Counted from the first letter of the stretch, positions 7,837 through 17,521 are shown. The stretch: 64,000 nucleotides of DNA from Oligoflexia bacterium (GCA_015231955.1 JADGAN010000009.1:1-64000); one strand, 5' to 3'. Numbers and translations: made by a program. Notes: generated by a model from the sequence alone, not told the origin.

Positions 7837-8585
7837 TTTGCAAACTCCTCTTTAAAACGAGCAACCACGGTTGAGAGTCCAGAGAAGAGGGCCTTTGAGA
7901 TAATCCAATGTCCAATATTATACTCTATAAAGAGACGACGCTCTAAAAGTGGGCGTGTACTCTCAAGAGTAAGTCCATGGCCTGCATGGCAAGAGATTTG
8001 ATGTTCCATCAAAAAATTTTTTGCCTGCAAAAAGCGCTGAAAAAAAGCTTCAAGATCATCCTCGTTTAAAACAGCACGCGCGTACTCACCAGTATGGATC
8101 TCGACTGCATCAATAAGTGCAGCTGCCTTAAGCAGGCGTGCGCGCTCCAGCGTCTTTGGACACGCCTCTAAAAAGAGTGATACTTTGATCTTAGTGCCGT
8201 TACTCTTTAACACACGACAAGTATGGTGAACTTTTTCAAAATTTTCTGCTGATAAAAGATCGAGGCCCCCTTCCGTTGTCTTCTCCTCACGTTTTTCAGG
8301 AACCAGACAAACCCAGTCGGGACGCACCTGCATGGCCACATCCAATATCCCCTCATTGCACCCCATCTCTAAATTTAAGAGGCGAGAAAACTCTTTTGTC
8401 ACCATCTGCACCGCAGGTACATCCATATCTTGAATATGCCGTCGATCCTCACGCAAATGAATGGTGATTTGATCGGCACCCGCCGCAAGCGAGGTGCGCG
8501 CGGCCTCCACCACACTAGGGTAATCTTCTCCACGCTGCTGGCGAAGAGTGGCCACATGATCAATATTAACACCTAAACGAATCAT
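7821..8585 (-). CDS. pdxJ: Pyridoxine 5'-phosphate synthase PdxJ
   Basis: Condenses 1-deoxyxylulose 5-phosphate with 3-amino-2-oxopropyl phosphate in the DXP-dependent route to vitamin B6. The 254-residue TIM barrel starts with MIRLGVNIDHVATLRQQRG and carries the family motifs ITIHLREDRRHI, CLVPEKREE.TTEGG, VEIHTG, CHAGHGL and EYNIGHWIISKALF. The length is typical. It lies between glmM and the NAD(P)HX repair gene on one strand, probably a single transcript. Confidence 0.97.
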   Translation of the reverse strand: MIRLGVNIDHVATLRQQRGEDYPSVVEAARTSLAAGADQITIHLREDRRHIQDMDVPAVQMVTKEFSRLLNLEMGCNEGILDVAMQVRPDWVCLVPEKREEKTTEGGLDLLSAENFEKVHHTCRVLKSNGTKIKVSLFLEACPKTLERARLLKAAALIDAVEIHTGEYARAVLNEDDLEAFFQRFLQAKNFLMEHQISCHAGHGLTLESTRPLLERRLFIEYNIGHWIISKALFSGLSTVVARFKEEFAKWESF

Positions 8586-8617
8586 CTCTCAATCCTCCCC
8601 AATAAACTGACTATGGC

Positions 8618-9979
8618 TTATGTTAACTCTTCCACCAACACCTGCTCTAGCTCACTACAAACGCGATGAACCTGATCACTCTCCTCCCCCTCAACCATCA
8701 CACGCACTAAAGGCCCTGTTCCGGAGTAACGAAGTACAATCCGTCCTCTATCTCCAAGTTCACGAATCGCCTTCTCCTGTGCGGCCATCAATCGTGGCAC
8801 GCTATCTAGTGGCGGGCGCGACTTGGTGGTCACATTTTTTAAAATTTGCGGATACAACTTCACTTCACTTGCAAGCTCCGCAAAACTTTTCTTGTAGTAG
8901 AGCATGCACTCAATCACTTTTAGTGCAGACACAATGCCGTCACCAGTGGTGGAGTAGTTTCTAAAAATCAAATGCCCAGAGGGTTCACCCCCAAGAAGTG
9001 CACCACTCTTTCTCATCTGTTCGATGATGTAACGATCCCCTACCTTAGTGCGGTGGAGAGCAAGGCCTAAATCGCGCAGGTAGTGTTCCAAACCTAAGTT
9101 ACTCATGATAGTACCCACAACCTCCTTGCTATTTGCAAGGTCACCCTTATCTCGAAGGTAGCGAGCACACACTCCAATCACCCGATCGCCATTCACCACA
9201 TTGCCTTGGTTATCCACCAAGATCAAACGATCAGCATCGCCATCAAGGCAAATGCCCAAATCGGCACGATAGCGCATCACTTTCTCTGCACACGCCTCAG
9301 GAAACATCGCCCCTGTATTATCGTTAATGTTGGTTCCATTAGGAGAAGCACCTATAACCAGCACCTCAGCGCCAAGCTCAGAAAACACCATTGGCGCCAC
9401 TTTGTAAGCAGCACCGTTAGCACAATCCAGAACCAAGCGCATCCCCTCCAAACTCTTCTTGTTATCAAAGGCCGATTTAGCGTGAACGATATAGCGGCCA
9501 ATCACCTCATCGAGGCGTTTAGTGGAACCAAGATCGCCATCCACCTTGCTCTCAATCCCTGCAGGATTTAGAACCATCGCCTCTAACTCGAGCTCCACCT
9601 CATCGGGGAGTTTATGTCCACTACCATCAAAAATTTTTATTCCATTATCCCAATACTCATTGTGAGAGGCGGAGATCATCACCCCGGCATCGGCGCGCAT
9701 CGACTCCACCAAAAAGGCCACACCCGGAGTTGGCAGCGGCCCCGTCAGGATCCCTCGCCCCCCTTGTGCACACACCCCTGCAGAGAGGGCCTGTTCCAGC
9801 ATATAACAGCTAAGCCTGGTATCTTTGCCGATCACAATCAGTGGACGATAATTTTTACGAAAGCGTTGAAAGTGAGAGGTGATTGCACGCCCGAGGGTGA
9901 AGGCCACCTCACCCGTCATAGGGTAAATATTGGCCTTGCCACGAATGCCATCGGTGCCAAATAAGACTCTCTTCGACAT
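8618..9979 (-). CDS. glmM: Phosphoglucosamine mutase GlmM
   Basis: Interconverts glucosamine 6- and 1-phosphate on the way to UDP-GlcNAc. FGTDGIRGKAN at the N-terminus, the phosphoserine loop MISASHNEYWDNGIK, the metal loop LDGDADR, the sugar loop LLGGEPSGHLI and the C-terminal phosphate loop RYSGTGPLVRVM are all intact. ATG at 9979 is preferred because AGGAGAG precedes it and it gives 453 residues, near family size; a longer frame to 10081 adds an unconserved hydrophobic stretch. It is followed by pdxJ after a 32-base gap. Confidence 0.96.
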   Translation of the reverse strand: MSKRVLFGTDGIRGKANIYPMTGEVAFTLGRAITSHFQRFRKNYRPLIVIGKDTRLSCYMLEQALSAGVCAQGGRGILTGPLPTPGVAFLVESMRADAGVMISASHNEYWDNGIKIFDGSGHKLPDEVELELEAMVLNPAGIESKVDGDLGSTKRLDEVIGRYIVHAKSAFDNKKSLEGMRLVLDCANGAAYKVAPMVFSELGAEVLVIGASPNGTNINDNTGAMFPEACAEKVMRYRADLGICLDGDADRLILVDNQGNVVNGDRVIGVCARYLRDKGDLANSKEVVGTIMSNLGLEHYLRDLGLALHRTKVGDRYIIEQMRKSGALLGGEPSGHLIFRNYSTTGDGIVSALKVIECMLYYKKSFAELASEVKLYPQILKNVTTKSRPPLDSVPRLMAAQEKAIRELGDRGRIVLRYSGTGPLVRVMVEGEESDQVHRVCSELEQVLVEELT

Positions 9980-10102
9980 ATCAATCTCTCCTTGCCATCC
10001 TTTAACTTTTTGACGCAAATAATGTAAAGCTAACAATACACAATAAGCCAGAGAAAAGCAATGAAGAGCAATGAAGAGCAATGGGGAGGAGGATGACTTA
10101 AA

Positions 10103-12115
10103 CTAGGCGGCTTCTTCTTGATCGCTACTATCATCTTCTCTGACGGGACCTTTGACACCATCTATGCGATCATGCGCCTTATATCCATCAAGTGCATCAA
10201 GGATGTCTTGGCTTAACATCATCTTTTTTCTCAAGGCCTCACGGCTAATGCCCATCTCACGAGCGGCCTTCGATTTATTGCCATTGTGACGCTTAATCTC
10301 GCCAACAATGAGATGACGTTCGATCAGGGCCAAGCGATCTTTTAGCACAATAGAAGAGTCGGAAGCATAAGGAATATCATCAAGATAACGCTCACTATTG
10401 GAACTGCTTTCAATAATAGGCGTTGCAAGATTAGTGAGTGAAGTGATCACATGGCTTTTAGGATTATAAAGCACCACTCGCCCTATACAAGTGCGAAGCT
10501 CTCTAATATTTCCCGGCCACTCATACTCCAGAAGTGTTTTAATTACAGAAGGGGCCAATGTTTTTAAAAGAAATCCTTGTCCCTTGCACTCAATTTTTAA
10601 AAAATAGTTAATGAGATCTTTGATGTCATCTTCACGCTTTCTTAGTGGAGGTACAGTCACAAAGGTTTTAGCGATAAACTCAAAAAAGTTACGATTAAAA
10701 CGGCCATCAACAACCATTTTCTCTAAGTTTTTATTAGAACTTACAATAAGCCTCGTATCGAGGACACGATTAGTCTCACCATTTTTATCCCAATTAGGAA
10801 TACGCCCACTGATCATCACTTCCATCAACTTTTTTTGCAATTTAAAAGGCATCACATGAATGGCCTTAATCAGCAGTGTTCCGCCATCGGCAGACTCTAT
10901 TTTTCCCATTGTCTTGTCATTACCAAAAAGCTCCAATTCCAAAGCATCTTCACTTTGACCACCACAATTGATCTCTTCAAATTTTTTAAGACCACGCTTC
11001 CCTTCAAAGTGAAGAATTCTTGCAAGCAATGATTTTCCAGTTCCAGATTCACCATGGATATAGATAGTCGAATCGATATCTTTTAATTTTACAATCGCAT
11101 TTCTTAAATTTGCAATATGTTTGGACTTTCCAATGATCACATGCTGACGATCACTAGGTGTACTAAATTTACGAATGGCCGATTCACTGGAGATAGGATT
11201 GTAATTGTGAAAGACCGATGAAAACACCAAAGAGACCATCTTCATTATTTTTTCATCATCAACGGTAAACCGATCTTCATTCCTTTTATTAACGATCTCT
11301 ACCACCCCAATCACCTTATCCTCACGATTTGTGATGGGATTGCAAATTACCGACTTAGTTTTAATTCCTAATATCTCATCAAATTCGGGAGAAAAACGAA
11401 TATTGTCGTGAATCACGTCTAAATTAATGGAAACACCACTAGTAAATACAGACCCTGCAATCCCTTTCCGATAATCAAATTTCAAGAGTTTTTTATCGAT
11501 GCCGACACAGGAATGCGCCTCTAATTCATTGGTTTCTGGGTTTACTAGCAAGATCGTTGCTCGCTGGGCATTTACAATGCGCACTACCTCTTCCAGCATA
11601 TTACCCACAAACTCACTCTTCTCTGCAAAATTAGTCATGTCTTTAAAGAGAGAGATCATCAGCGAAAACATCTCCAATCCCTCAGATGCAGAGGCATAAC
11701 GATCGACAAGGGCCATTTGCAAAAGACTATCGCGCAGTCTTTCGGGAGAAAAACTTAAAATGTATTGTTCCAAAAAGCGCTTGACATCATCAAGGTCTGT
11801 TTCTTCAAACTCCACACCGTAAAGCAACGACTCTTCTTGAATACCACTGGTAAAGGCGCGAACAATCTGTCCAGAGAGATCAACGTGTTGCTTTTTGAAA
11901 TGCAAGGAGAAGCTTAAGTCTTGGCCAACCGAAAGCCGATGAGTTGTCGTAAACCCAATTCCCTGCAAACTAACATCAACTAGCTTGGCATCATCGATGT
12001 ATTCGGTTTTGCCTTTCTCATTATCAATCTCTACAAGAAATCGAACTTGATCGGCCTCTTCTACCGGTATTCTAAATGACTGGTAAAATTTAAATTCCGA
12101 AAAACTTCTAAGCAT
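10103..12115 (-). CDS. PilZ-GAF-AAA+-Fis regulator with lost sigma-54 motifs
   Basis: About 670 residues. An N-terminal PilZ-like domain (about 10-120) may bind c-di-GMP; a GAF domain (about 165-310) follows; then an AAA+ domain of the NtrC type with Walker A HGESGTGKSLLAR, and a C-terminal Fis helix-turn-helix (NKSKAAREMGISREALRKKM). The GAFTGA loop that contacts sigma-54 is missing (ELFGNDKTMGKIESADGG), and the Walker B region reads GGTLLIKAIHVM instead of GGTLFLDEIG, so both acidic residues are gone. It probably binds but does not hydrolyse nucleotide and acts without sigma-54. ATG at 12115 has AAGGGA upstream; a TTG at 12151 has none. Confidence 0.85.
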   Translation of the reverse strand: MLRSFSEFKFYQSFRIPVEEADQVRFLVEIDNEKGKTEYIDDAKLVDVSLQGIGFTTTHRLSVGQDLSFSLHFKKQHVDLSGQIVRAFTSGIQEESLLYGVEFEETDLDDVKRFLEQYILSFSPERLRDSLLQMALVDRYASASEGLEMFSLMISLFKDMTNFAEKSEFVGNMLEEVVRIVNAQRATILLVNPETNELEAHSCVGIDKKLLKFDYRKGIAGSVFTSGVSINLDVIHDNIRFSPEFDEILGIKTKSVICNPITNREDKVIGVVEIVNKRNEDRFTVDDEKIMKMVSLVFSSVFHNYNPISSESAIRKFSTPSDRQHVIIGKSKHIANLRNAIVKLKDIDSTIYIHGESGTGKSLLARILHFEGKRGLKKFEEINCGGQSEDALELELFGNDKTMGKIESADGGTLLIKAIHVMPFKLQKKLMEVMISGRIPNWDKNGETNRVLDTRLIVSSNKNLEKMVVDGRFNRNFFEFIAKTFVTVPPLRKREDDIKDLINYFLKIECKGQGFLLKTLAPSVIKTLLEYEWPGNIRELRTCIGRVVLYNPKSHVITSLTNLATPIIESSSNSERYLDDIPYASDSSIVLKDRLALIERHLIVGEIKRHNGNKSKAAREMGISREALRKKMMLSQDILDALDGYKAHDRIDGVKGPVREDDSSDQEEAA

Positions 12116-12261
12116 ACATCCGTCCCTTGTTTTTTGATAGCTATAAGGCAATAGGGTTGCCCTGCTACCAAGCTTATCGGCAGATGTATAGAAAACTTTA
12201 GTATTGCGCCTAATTTTTTTGTCACTTTAAATTTTACACTTCAAATTTTATCAAAAATTTT

Positions 12262-12846
12262 TTATTCGACTATTTCCTCTGTCGTAAGTTGACTAGTACC
12301 ACTCTTAGTCGGGGACTCGCTCTTTTCTCTATTTTTAATAAAATGGCCCCCATTAACTAAGAAGATCACTCCACTACCACAAAGGGGGCATCGATTAGAA
12401 TTTGTGGCTTTTGCTGTATTATGATCTTCTGGAACCATTAAGGTAAATCGATGTTTGCATTTTTTATTAATACAATGAACCGTTTTTAATACATGTTCAA
12501 CTTCAGCAGAAGACTTCTCAACGTCTATATCAGAAGCATTCTTTTCATTAGTATCACCTGCTGCTGCTGCTGATGATGATGCTGATGATGATGATTGGGT
12601 AGATGATGTACTCATTTGCATCTTAACCCGTTTATTTTCCAAATCTGAAAGTGCCCTATTAAACTCATGATCATTAAGACCAAGCTCTCGCTTGATTTCT
12701 TCTATTTGAGCACTCATCCGAAAACGCTGTTCTTTGTCTAACTCTGGAAGACCCATTAACACACGCTTTAAGATCAAAGCGCGAGTAAGTTTAATGTATC
12801 TTTGCGTTTCGTTAAGCACCGATCGAATTTCATCGAAACTCTTCAT
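12262..12846 (-). CDS. Hypothetical zinc-ribbon protein with Ser/Ala linker
   Basis: A 194-residue protein of unknown function. The N-terminal 75 residues are charged and predicted helical (MKSFDEIRSVLNETQRYIKL). A low-complexity Ser/Ala linker (about 79-95) is encoded by trinucleotide repeats. The C-terminal part carries CINKKC and CPLCGS, a four-Cys zinc ribbon separated by about 28 residues, then a hydrophilic tail. It lies about 150 bases upstream of the PilZ-GAF-AAA+ regulator on the same strand. It could be an adaptor or nucleic-acid-binding protein; no catalytic motif is seen. Confidence 0.7.
   Translation of the reverse strand: MKSFDEIRSVLNETQRYIKLTRALILKRVLMGLPELDKEQRFRMSAQIEEIKRELGLNDHEFNRALSDLENKRVKMQMSTSSTQSSSSASSSAAAAGDTNEKNASDIDVEKSSAEVEHVLKTVHCINKKCKHRFTLMVPEDHNTAKATNSNRCPLCGSGVIFLVNGGHFIKNREKSESPTKSGTSQLTTEEIVE
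12558..12596. repeat. CTG/ATG trinucleotide microsatellite inside a coding gene
   Basis: Runs of ctg followed by atg-type triplets encode the Ser/Ala linker of the zinc-ribbon protein on the minus strand. Because the unit is three bases, slippage would change linker length without breaking the frame. Confidence 0.7.
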
Positions 12847-13084
12847 AGGAAACCTCGTAATACTTCTTCAATAACCATTTTTAATCAAAACCCTTCACTA
12901 GCTGAAGATTAACATAATTCCCCTCTCTCAGCTAAAATTCTCTTGATGTCCTTTGTATTCCAAGTAGATAGCTAACTCTATCGAAGAAATTGGTGCCATT
13001 TATCCTTGGCACTCCCCCTCAATGAATGTTATTTAAAGAAAGGCAAGCTAGTAAAATTACTAATAAAGAGGAAAAAAGTAAAAG

Positions 13085-13750
13085 ATGAAGCAACAACGAC
13101 ACTATCAATCGAAAGATGGAGTGATCTCACTCGAGTTTTTTCTTAATGGCAATTACCAAGTGAACTCCTTCATTCTATACCATAATCAAAGTTTAAATGC
13201 GATTATTATAGATCCTGGACAAGAGCAACACACTGTCGAGAGTATCCTTAAGCGAAAAGAGCTTAAGTTATCGGCCATTCTTCATACTCATGCCCATGGT
13301 GATCACATCGCCTGCTCTGACCGCTTGGCAAAAAAATACAATGTTCCTCTCTATCTCCACTCCCAAGATGAAATTCTCTATCAAAATTTAGCAGAACAAG
13401 GGCGTCTACTAGGTGAAGTTTTAGATCAACCTACAACAAAACTAAGTTATCTTGATGAGGAGAAAAATTTTTCTTGGCCTTTAAAAATTCTACATACCCC
13501 TGGCCACTCTAAAGGACACTGTTGTTTTTATCTTCCAAGTTTCTCTCCGGCCATTCTCATTAGTGGTGATACGCTCTTTTATCGCTCCATTGGTAGAACC
13601 GACCTACTCGGTGGTGACTATCAAGAGCTAGAAGAGTCGATTCGCAATAAGCTCTACACTCTTCCAGATGATACCATCGTTATACCCGGGCATGGAGAGA
13701 CCACCACTATTGGTGATGAGAAACAGTACAACACCTATGTACGCCCGTAA
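13085..13750 (+). CDS. MBL-fold metallo-hydrolase (glyoxalase II-like, YcbL type)
   Basis: A 221-residue metallo-beta-lactamase-fold hydrolase. Metal ligands are visible as THAHGDH (HxHxDH), TPGHSKGH, SGDTLF and VIPGHGE, and the segment RSIGRTDLLGGDYQ is typical of the glyoxalase II-like YcbL group, which cleaves glutathione or similar thioesters. The substrate here is not known. GAGG lies upstream of the ATG. Its last 123 bases overlap the 3' end of the convergent ferrochelatase gene. Confidence 0.9.
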   Translation: MKQQRHYQSKDGVISLEFFLNGNYQVNSFILYHNQSLNAIIIDPGQEQHTVESILKRKELKLSAILHTHAHGDHIACSDRLAKKYNVPLYLHSQDEILYQNLAEQGRLLGEVLDQPTTKLSYLDEEKNFSWPLKILHTPGHSKGHCCFYLPSFSPAILISGDTLFYRSIGRTDLLGGDYQELEESIRNKLYTLPDDTIVIPGHGETTTIGDEKQYNTYVRP

Positions 13751-14755
13751 CAACCATTCGCTATAAGCATGGGCCCACTCATCATCGGCCCCAATGGCCG
13801 GGACATAAGTAAAACCCATCCCATGTTTTCGCATGAACTCTCCTACATCACACTCTAGATCAATTTGTGTCTCCAAAGAATCCACGGTAAAACTAGGAGA
13901 AAAAAGTGTTATATGAGATACTTTTCCATATTTTTTCATCAATACTATCTCTTCGATCACACTTTGCAGCGATGGAGTAACCCACTCTCCACGCCCCCAC
14001 TTTGAATGATAAGTTTGCAAAACTAATAAAAAACGATCCTGCAGCAATTCACGAATCTTTAGAGTACTCGCTTCACAATGAGCAATATAAAGATCACGCT
14101 TTATTTCTGCCTGTGCTCGCGGTATGCCATGATAGGATAAGATAAGCACCTCTGTTTGTTTGCTTCTAGCGGAAAGAGCAGAAATGGTAGAAATTTTTTT
14201 TGCTATATAACTACTCCACTCCGGCAAGTCATAGAAGGAGGTCACCACCTCAAAGCAGGGAATGTTCACTCGCTTTTGAAACCCCTTCATGATCTCATCA
14301 ACAATAAACGCAGTGGTTGATTCTGAGTATTGTGGGAACTGCGGCAAAAAAAGCAACTTACTACCACTATCTTTCTCTGCAAGTAACTCCTGCAGGGTAG
14401 GTGAACAAAAGAGGAAGGCGTAACGTACGCTGACTCTCCCTTCTGTCACCGCATGCAAGTTGCGATGCATCTTTAAAGCAAGCCTCTTCGTATCCTCAAT
14501 CATCGACAACTTTTCACTATTGCCCTCACTGATCCCTTTATAGCGCCACAGTTTTTGATACTTTCGCAAACTAAAGTAAGGATAGATGACTAACAAAAAA
14601 CCATAAAAAAATATTTTCCACAACAGACCACCTTTATCAATGACTCGCCTATTACCAAGGAATGCCTTTAAATATTGCCTTACACTTTGAACATCCAAGG
14701 ATCTAGGCGTTCCCATTTGCACTAAAACAATGGTAATCTTTCCTCTAATCTCCAT
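13628..14755 (-). CDS. hemH: Ferrochelatase HemH
   Basis: Inserts iron into a porphyrin at the end of heme synthesis. Family landmarks: VLVQMGTPRS near the N-terminus, the catalytic His in LSYHGIP, and the Glu in SPSFTVDSLETQIDL. The usual C-terminus is about at AYSEWLLRAYI; about 33 further residues run through the coding region of the convergent metallo-hydrolase because no earlier stop occurs. ATG at 14755 has GAGG five bases upstream; GTG at 14761 is an alternative. It diverges from queF. About 375 residues. Confidence 0.92.
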   Translation of the reverse strand: MEIRGKITIVLVQMGTPRSLDVQSVRQYLKAFLGNRRVIDKGGLLWKIFFYGFLLVIYPYFSLRKYQKLWRYKGISEGNSEKLSMIEDTKRLALKMHRNLHAVTEGRVSVRYAFLFCSPTLQELLAEKDSGSKLLFLPQFPQYSESTTAFIVDEIMKGFQKRVNIPCFEVVTSFYDLPEWSSYIAKKISTISALSARSKQTEVLILSYHGIPRAQAEIKRDLYIAHCEASTLKIRELLQDRFLLVLQTYHSKWGRGEWVTPSLQSVIEEIVLMKKYGKVSHITLFSPSFTVDSLETQIDLECDVGEFMRKHGMGFTYVPAIGADDEWAHAYSEWLLRAYIGVVLFLITNSGGLSMPGYNDGIIWKSVELIANRLF

Positions 14756-14857
14756 AGGCACCTCTCTAGTTGAAAATCTCTCTTCTTTAACTTATAATCT
14801 TCATGCTTGCAACTTTATACCTATTTATTTGGCATTTAAAAACACAAAGGATCTTGC

Positions 14858-15355
14858 ATGAAAGGCAAATCACTGCAATCGTTAAAACACTTAGGCAGTC
14901 TTAAAACAGATTACTCCTTCAACTACCATCCTAATTATCTTGAGGCCTTTTTAAATAAAAATCCCAAGCATATTGCCTGGACCACCTTTGTCTGCACAGA
15001 GTTTACCGCTCTCTGTCCAAAGACATCACAACCCGACTACGCCAAGATCTTTATTAACTATATTGCCGATAAAAAAATGGTCGAGTCCAAATCGTTAAAA
15101 CTTTATCTTATGAGTTTCCGTCAAAGCGGACACTTTCATGAAGATTGTGTTCAAATGATTTGTAACGATTTAGTAAAACTTCTAAAACCGCACTACATCG
15201 AAGTGATTGGGGAATTCACTCCTCGTGGAGGAATTAGTATTTTTCCTTATTGTAATCATTCGAATAGTAAACGCGAGTTTAAGCAACTACGAGTAACGCG
15301 ATTACAAAATTACTCTCCAGGAAAATACAGTTGCGATAGAGGACGTGTTTACTGA
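14858..15355 (+). CDS. queF: 7-cyano-7-deazaguanine reductase QueF
   Basis: NADPH-dependent reduction of preQ0 to preQ1 in queuosine synthesis. At 165 residues it is the short, unimodular QueF type. The catalytic Cys is in FTALCPKTSQPDYA, the substrate motif is ESKSLKLYLMSFR with FHED following, and the region GEFTPRGGISIFPY matches the family. AAGGA precedes ATG. It is closed by a clear terminator at 15402-15428. Confidence 0.95.
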   Translation: MKGKSLQSLKHLGSLKTDYSFNYHPNYLEAFLNKNPKHIAWTTFVCTEFTALCPKTSQPDYAKIFINYIADKKMVESKSLKLYLMSFRQSGHFHEDCVQMICNDLVKLLKPHYIEVIGEFTPRGGISIFPYCNHSNSKREFKQLRVTRLQNYSPGKYSCDRGRVY

Positions 15356-15401
15356 TTGATGGCAGAGATTAATATTGATGCTAAATCGTGACAAAAAAAA
15401 A

Positions 15402-15428
15402 GGGAGCCCTGTAAAGCTCCCATTTTTT
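15402..15428. terminator. Rho-independent terminator after queF
   Basis: GGGAGC (15402-15407) pairs with GCTCCC (15416-15421) around an 8-base loop, followed by ATTTTTT. A run of A precedes the stem, so it could act in both directions. Confidence 0.88.
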
Positions 15429-15541
15429 AAGCGTCCTGCTTTTTAAGCTGGAGAGTGACTTCCTGTCTCTCTCCTTTCTATTATACAAAATATTAAAAAA
15501 GATAAAAGGGTATTTCTCTCTTAGGAAAATATTACCTCTAA

Positions 15542-15943
15542 ATGGCCAATACGCTTTTTATTCATCACAATGAACTTATGATCTTACAAAATCTTTTTTC
15601 ATCTCTGGCCAATGTTTTCAGCAAGTTAAATCCTTCGAGGAAAAAATCATCGCCTCTGCACTCCTTTACCTTCTATATTCCAGCACCACCTTTGCGCAAG
15701 AGAGGTTATCGAGAAAAAGAATTTGATAAACTATTTCATAGCTTCTTTAGCAAAGGATACGAGCTTATTTCCATTAATACCACTTCTCACAATGGACCAA
15801 TCAGTTCGGGAATGTGGATCGTATGCATCGCTAAAGCACTTAAAGACAATCATCTTAGTGAAAAAGATCTTAATTTCCCTGACATCTTCTCCTCTGATAG
15901 TGATGCTGAAGCATCATCATTGCTAGAACTTGAAACTTCTTGA
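15542..15943 (+). CDS. Hypothetical protein, 133 aa
   Basis: Not recognised. A small soluble alpha/beta-type protein: a central block (about 40-100) contains FTFYIPAPPLRKRGYREKEF and GYELISINTTSHNG, suggesting strand-helix-strand, followed by an acidic Ser-rich tail. No signal peptide or membrane segment. It lies after the queF terminator and before a lipoprotein gene on the same strand, so it probably starts a new transcription unit. Confidence 0.6.
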   Translation: MANTLFIHHNELMILQNLFSSLANVFSKLNPSRKKSSPLHSFTFYIPAPPLRKRGYREKEFDKLFHSFFSKGYELISINTTSHNGPISSGMWIVCIAKALKDNHLSEKDLNFPDIFSSDSDAEASSLLELETS

Positions 15944-16013
15944 TGGCCATTTCATTTAATTTCAATAGAATAGAGGGGAAACTTTAACTTCAAACCACAA
16001 AGTACACCTCTTT

Positions 16014-17471
16014 ATGTTTATACCTTTACAGTTTTTAAAACACCTATTGCTTGCTCTTCTACTCTTCACACTCACTAATTGTGCTTTTGTCATCAAACAA
16101 TCGGGAAACTTTGATGAGAATCCCTACTATCAAAAAAAAGAACTCTTACCGCCAAAAACATTTTGTCCTCATAACAAGCGTATGCTTATTACCTCAGGAT
16201 TACTCTTTAAAGAAAATTTCATGGCCTTCCTTTCCAAGTTGCAAAATGCAAACATTGTACTCACTCCTATTGAAAAATTTGTACTTCTAGCGCTTTTACA
16301 ACAAAACTTGCGTCCAGATCTCGCCTCTCCCACAGCACGCTTGCAAGTGTTAACCAATAATCATGGAAAACAACAATACTTTAATTTTATTCCTAACAAA
16401 GAGTTGATCGTGGCCATGAACGACTTTGCCGTACTGGAAAAAAGCATTAAAGAGTCACTTCCTGCTGAAGAAGTTTTAGAGGATAGCAAAAATAAAAAGC
16501 GTACTGCAAAATCTGCTAGTAAACCGATCTTAAAGAGTGCCAGCTTTTTTCCCTATCTGTTTGGGCTAGAGCAACTCCTAAAAAGTTTCAATTCATCGAG
16601 GAGTCTATTACAACTAGCAGAAATCATTGACAAACACTATCATTATGCTTTTAAGGTAGAAAAAGGTTTTGATCAGTTTCTTGCAAGCATGGCACCTTCC
16701 CTTGCATCCTCTGAAACATGGAAACGCTATTTTTTTAGAGAAGATGAAATCATCACCAAAGGAGAGCTTCTTCCTAAAATTAATTATAGTAAGCTCATTC
16801 AAAATTATCTTCAAAGTTTTAGTGACCTTCCACGCGAAAAGCTCTATAGCAAAAAAACTGGAATGGTTGAACAAAACGCCGACATCTTTCCTAATGCCTC
16901 ACTCTTTAGTATCAGCTGCAACCAAGATCTCTCTCTCTATAACCAAAATAAGCTCAATATCTCAGCTACTTCAGTTGAAACCAATATTTTTGGCATTCAA
17001 GAGGGTGATGTAAGCATCCTTGCGGCATCACTGCAATCTCCCTCCTCTGCACCAATTTACAAAGACTCCATTTTAATCAGCGGTGGCATTCCTAGTGATG
17101 AGTATAATCTAGTTTGTCTACTCGTCCCCAAAGAAAAAGGTATGCCCCAAATCTCTTTCTTGATCGATCACGACCGTGATCCTGGGCAACACGCCTATCA
17201 CCTCCTTCGCAAAGGTCTTTTAAAATCACGATCCACTAAAGATTTTGACCACTATCTAAAATCTTCTCGCTATCTTATTTTGCAAAACCCTCTGCGCCTG
17301 ATTGTGGAATCACAACGCATGCAAAGCAGCGAGACCGAGCAAACCTTCAAGTTAAATCTCCCCATCTACAATGCCAATTCCATTGCAAGGATCATAGGAC
17401 ATATCTATACTACCGACGAAAGTACCTTTGTAACGGAAGAACGCAGTGAAGATATTCTCACTTGCCTTTAA
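16014..17471 (+). CDS. Hypothetical lipoprotein, 485 aa
   Basis: Not recognised by family. The N-terminus has a hydrophobic signal segment and a lipobox (LTNC, Cys at about residue 23), so the mature protein should be lipid-anchored in the envelope. The mature part is hydrophilic, with a Lys/Ser-rich stretch near 160-175 and a C-terminal block containing LLVPKEKGMPQISFLIDHDRDPG. No catalytic motif is evident. Same strand as the exonuclease that follows after 50 bases. Confidence 0.75.
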   Translation: MFIPLQFLKHLLLALLLFTLTNCAFVIKQSGNFDENPYYQKKELLPPKTFCPHNKRMLITSGLLFKENFMAFLSKLQNANIVLTPIEKFVLLALLQQNLRPDLASPTARLQVLTNNHGKQQYFNFIPNKELIVAMNDFAVLEKSIKESLPAEEVLEDSKNKKRTAKSASKPILKSASFFPYLFGLEQLLKSFNSSRSLLQLAEIIDKHYHYAFKVEKGFDQFLASMAPSLASSETWKRYFFREDEIITKGELLPKINYSKLIQNYLQSFSDLPREKLYSKKTGMVEQNADIFPNASLFSISCNQDLSLYNQNKLNISATSVETNIFGIQEGDVSILAASLQSPSSAPIYKDSILISGGIPSDEYNLVCLLVPKEKGMPQISFLIDHDRDPGQHAYHLLRKGLLKSRSTKDFDHYLKSSRYLILQNPLRLIVESQRMQSSETEQTFKLNLPIYNANSIARIIGHIYTTDESTFVTEERSEDILTCL

Positions 17472-17521
17472 AACGCTTTAATAAAATGTAACGTAATATG
17501 AATGTAACGTAAGGAGTTTTT

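Noticed and set aside
12997-13012. Short inverted repeat GTGCC...GGCAC before the metallo-hydrolase gene
   Set aside because: Arms are only five bases; expected by chance in this length.
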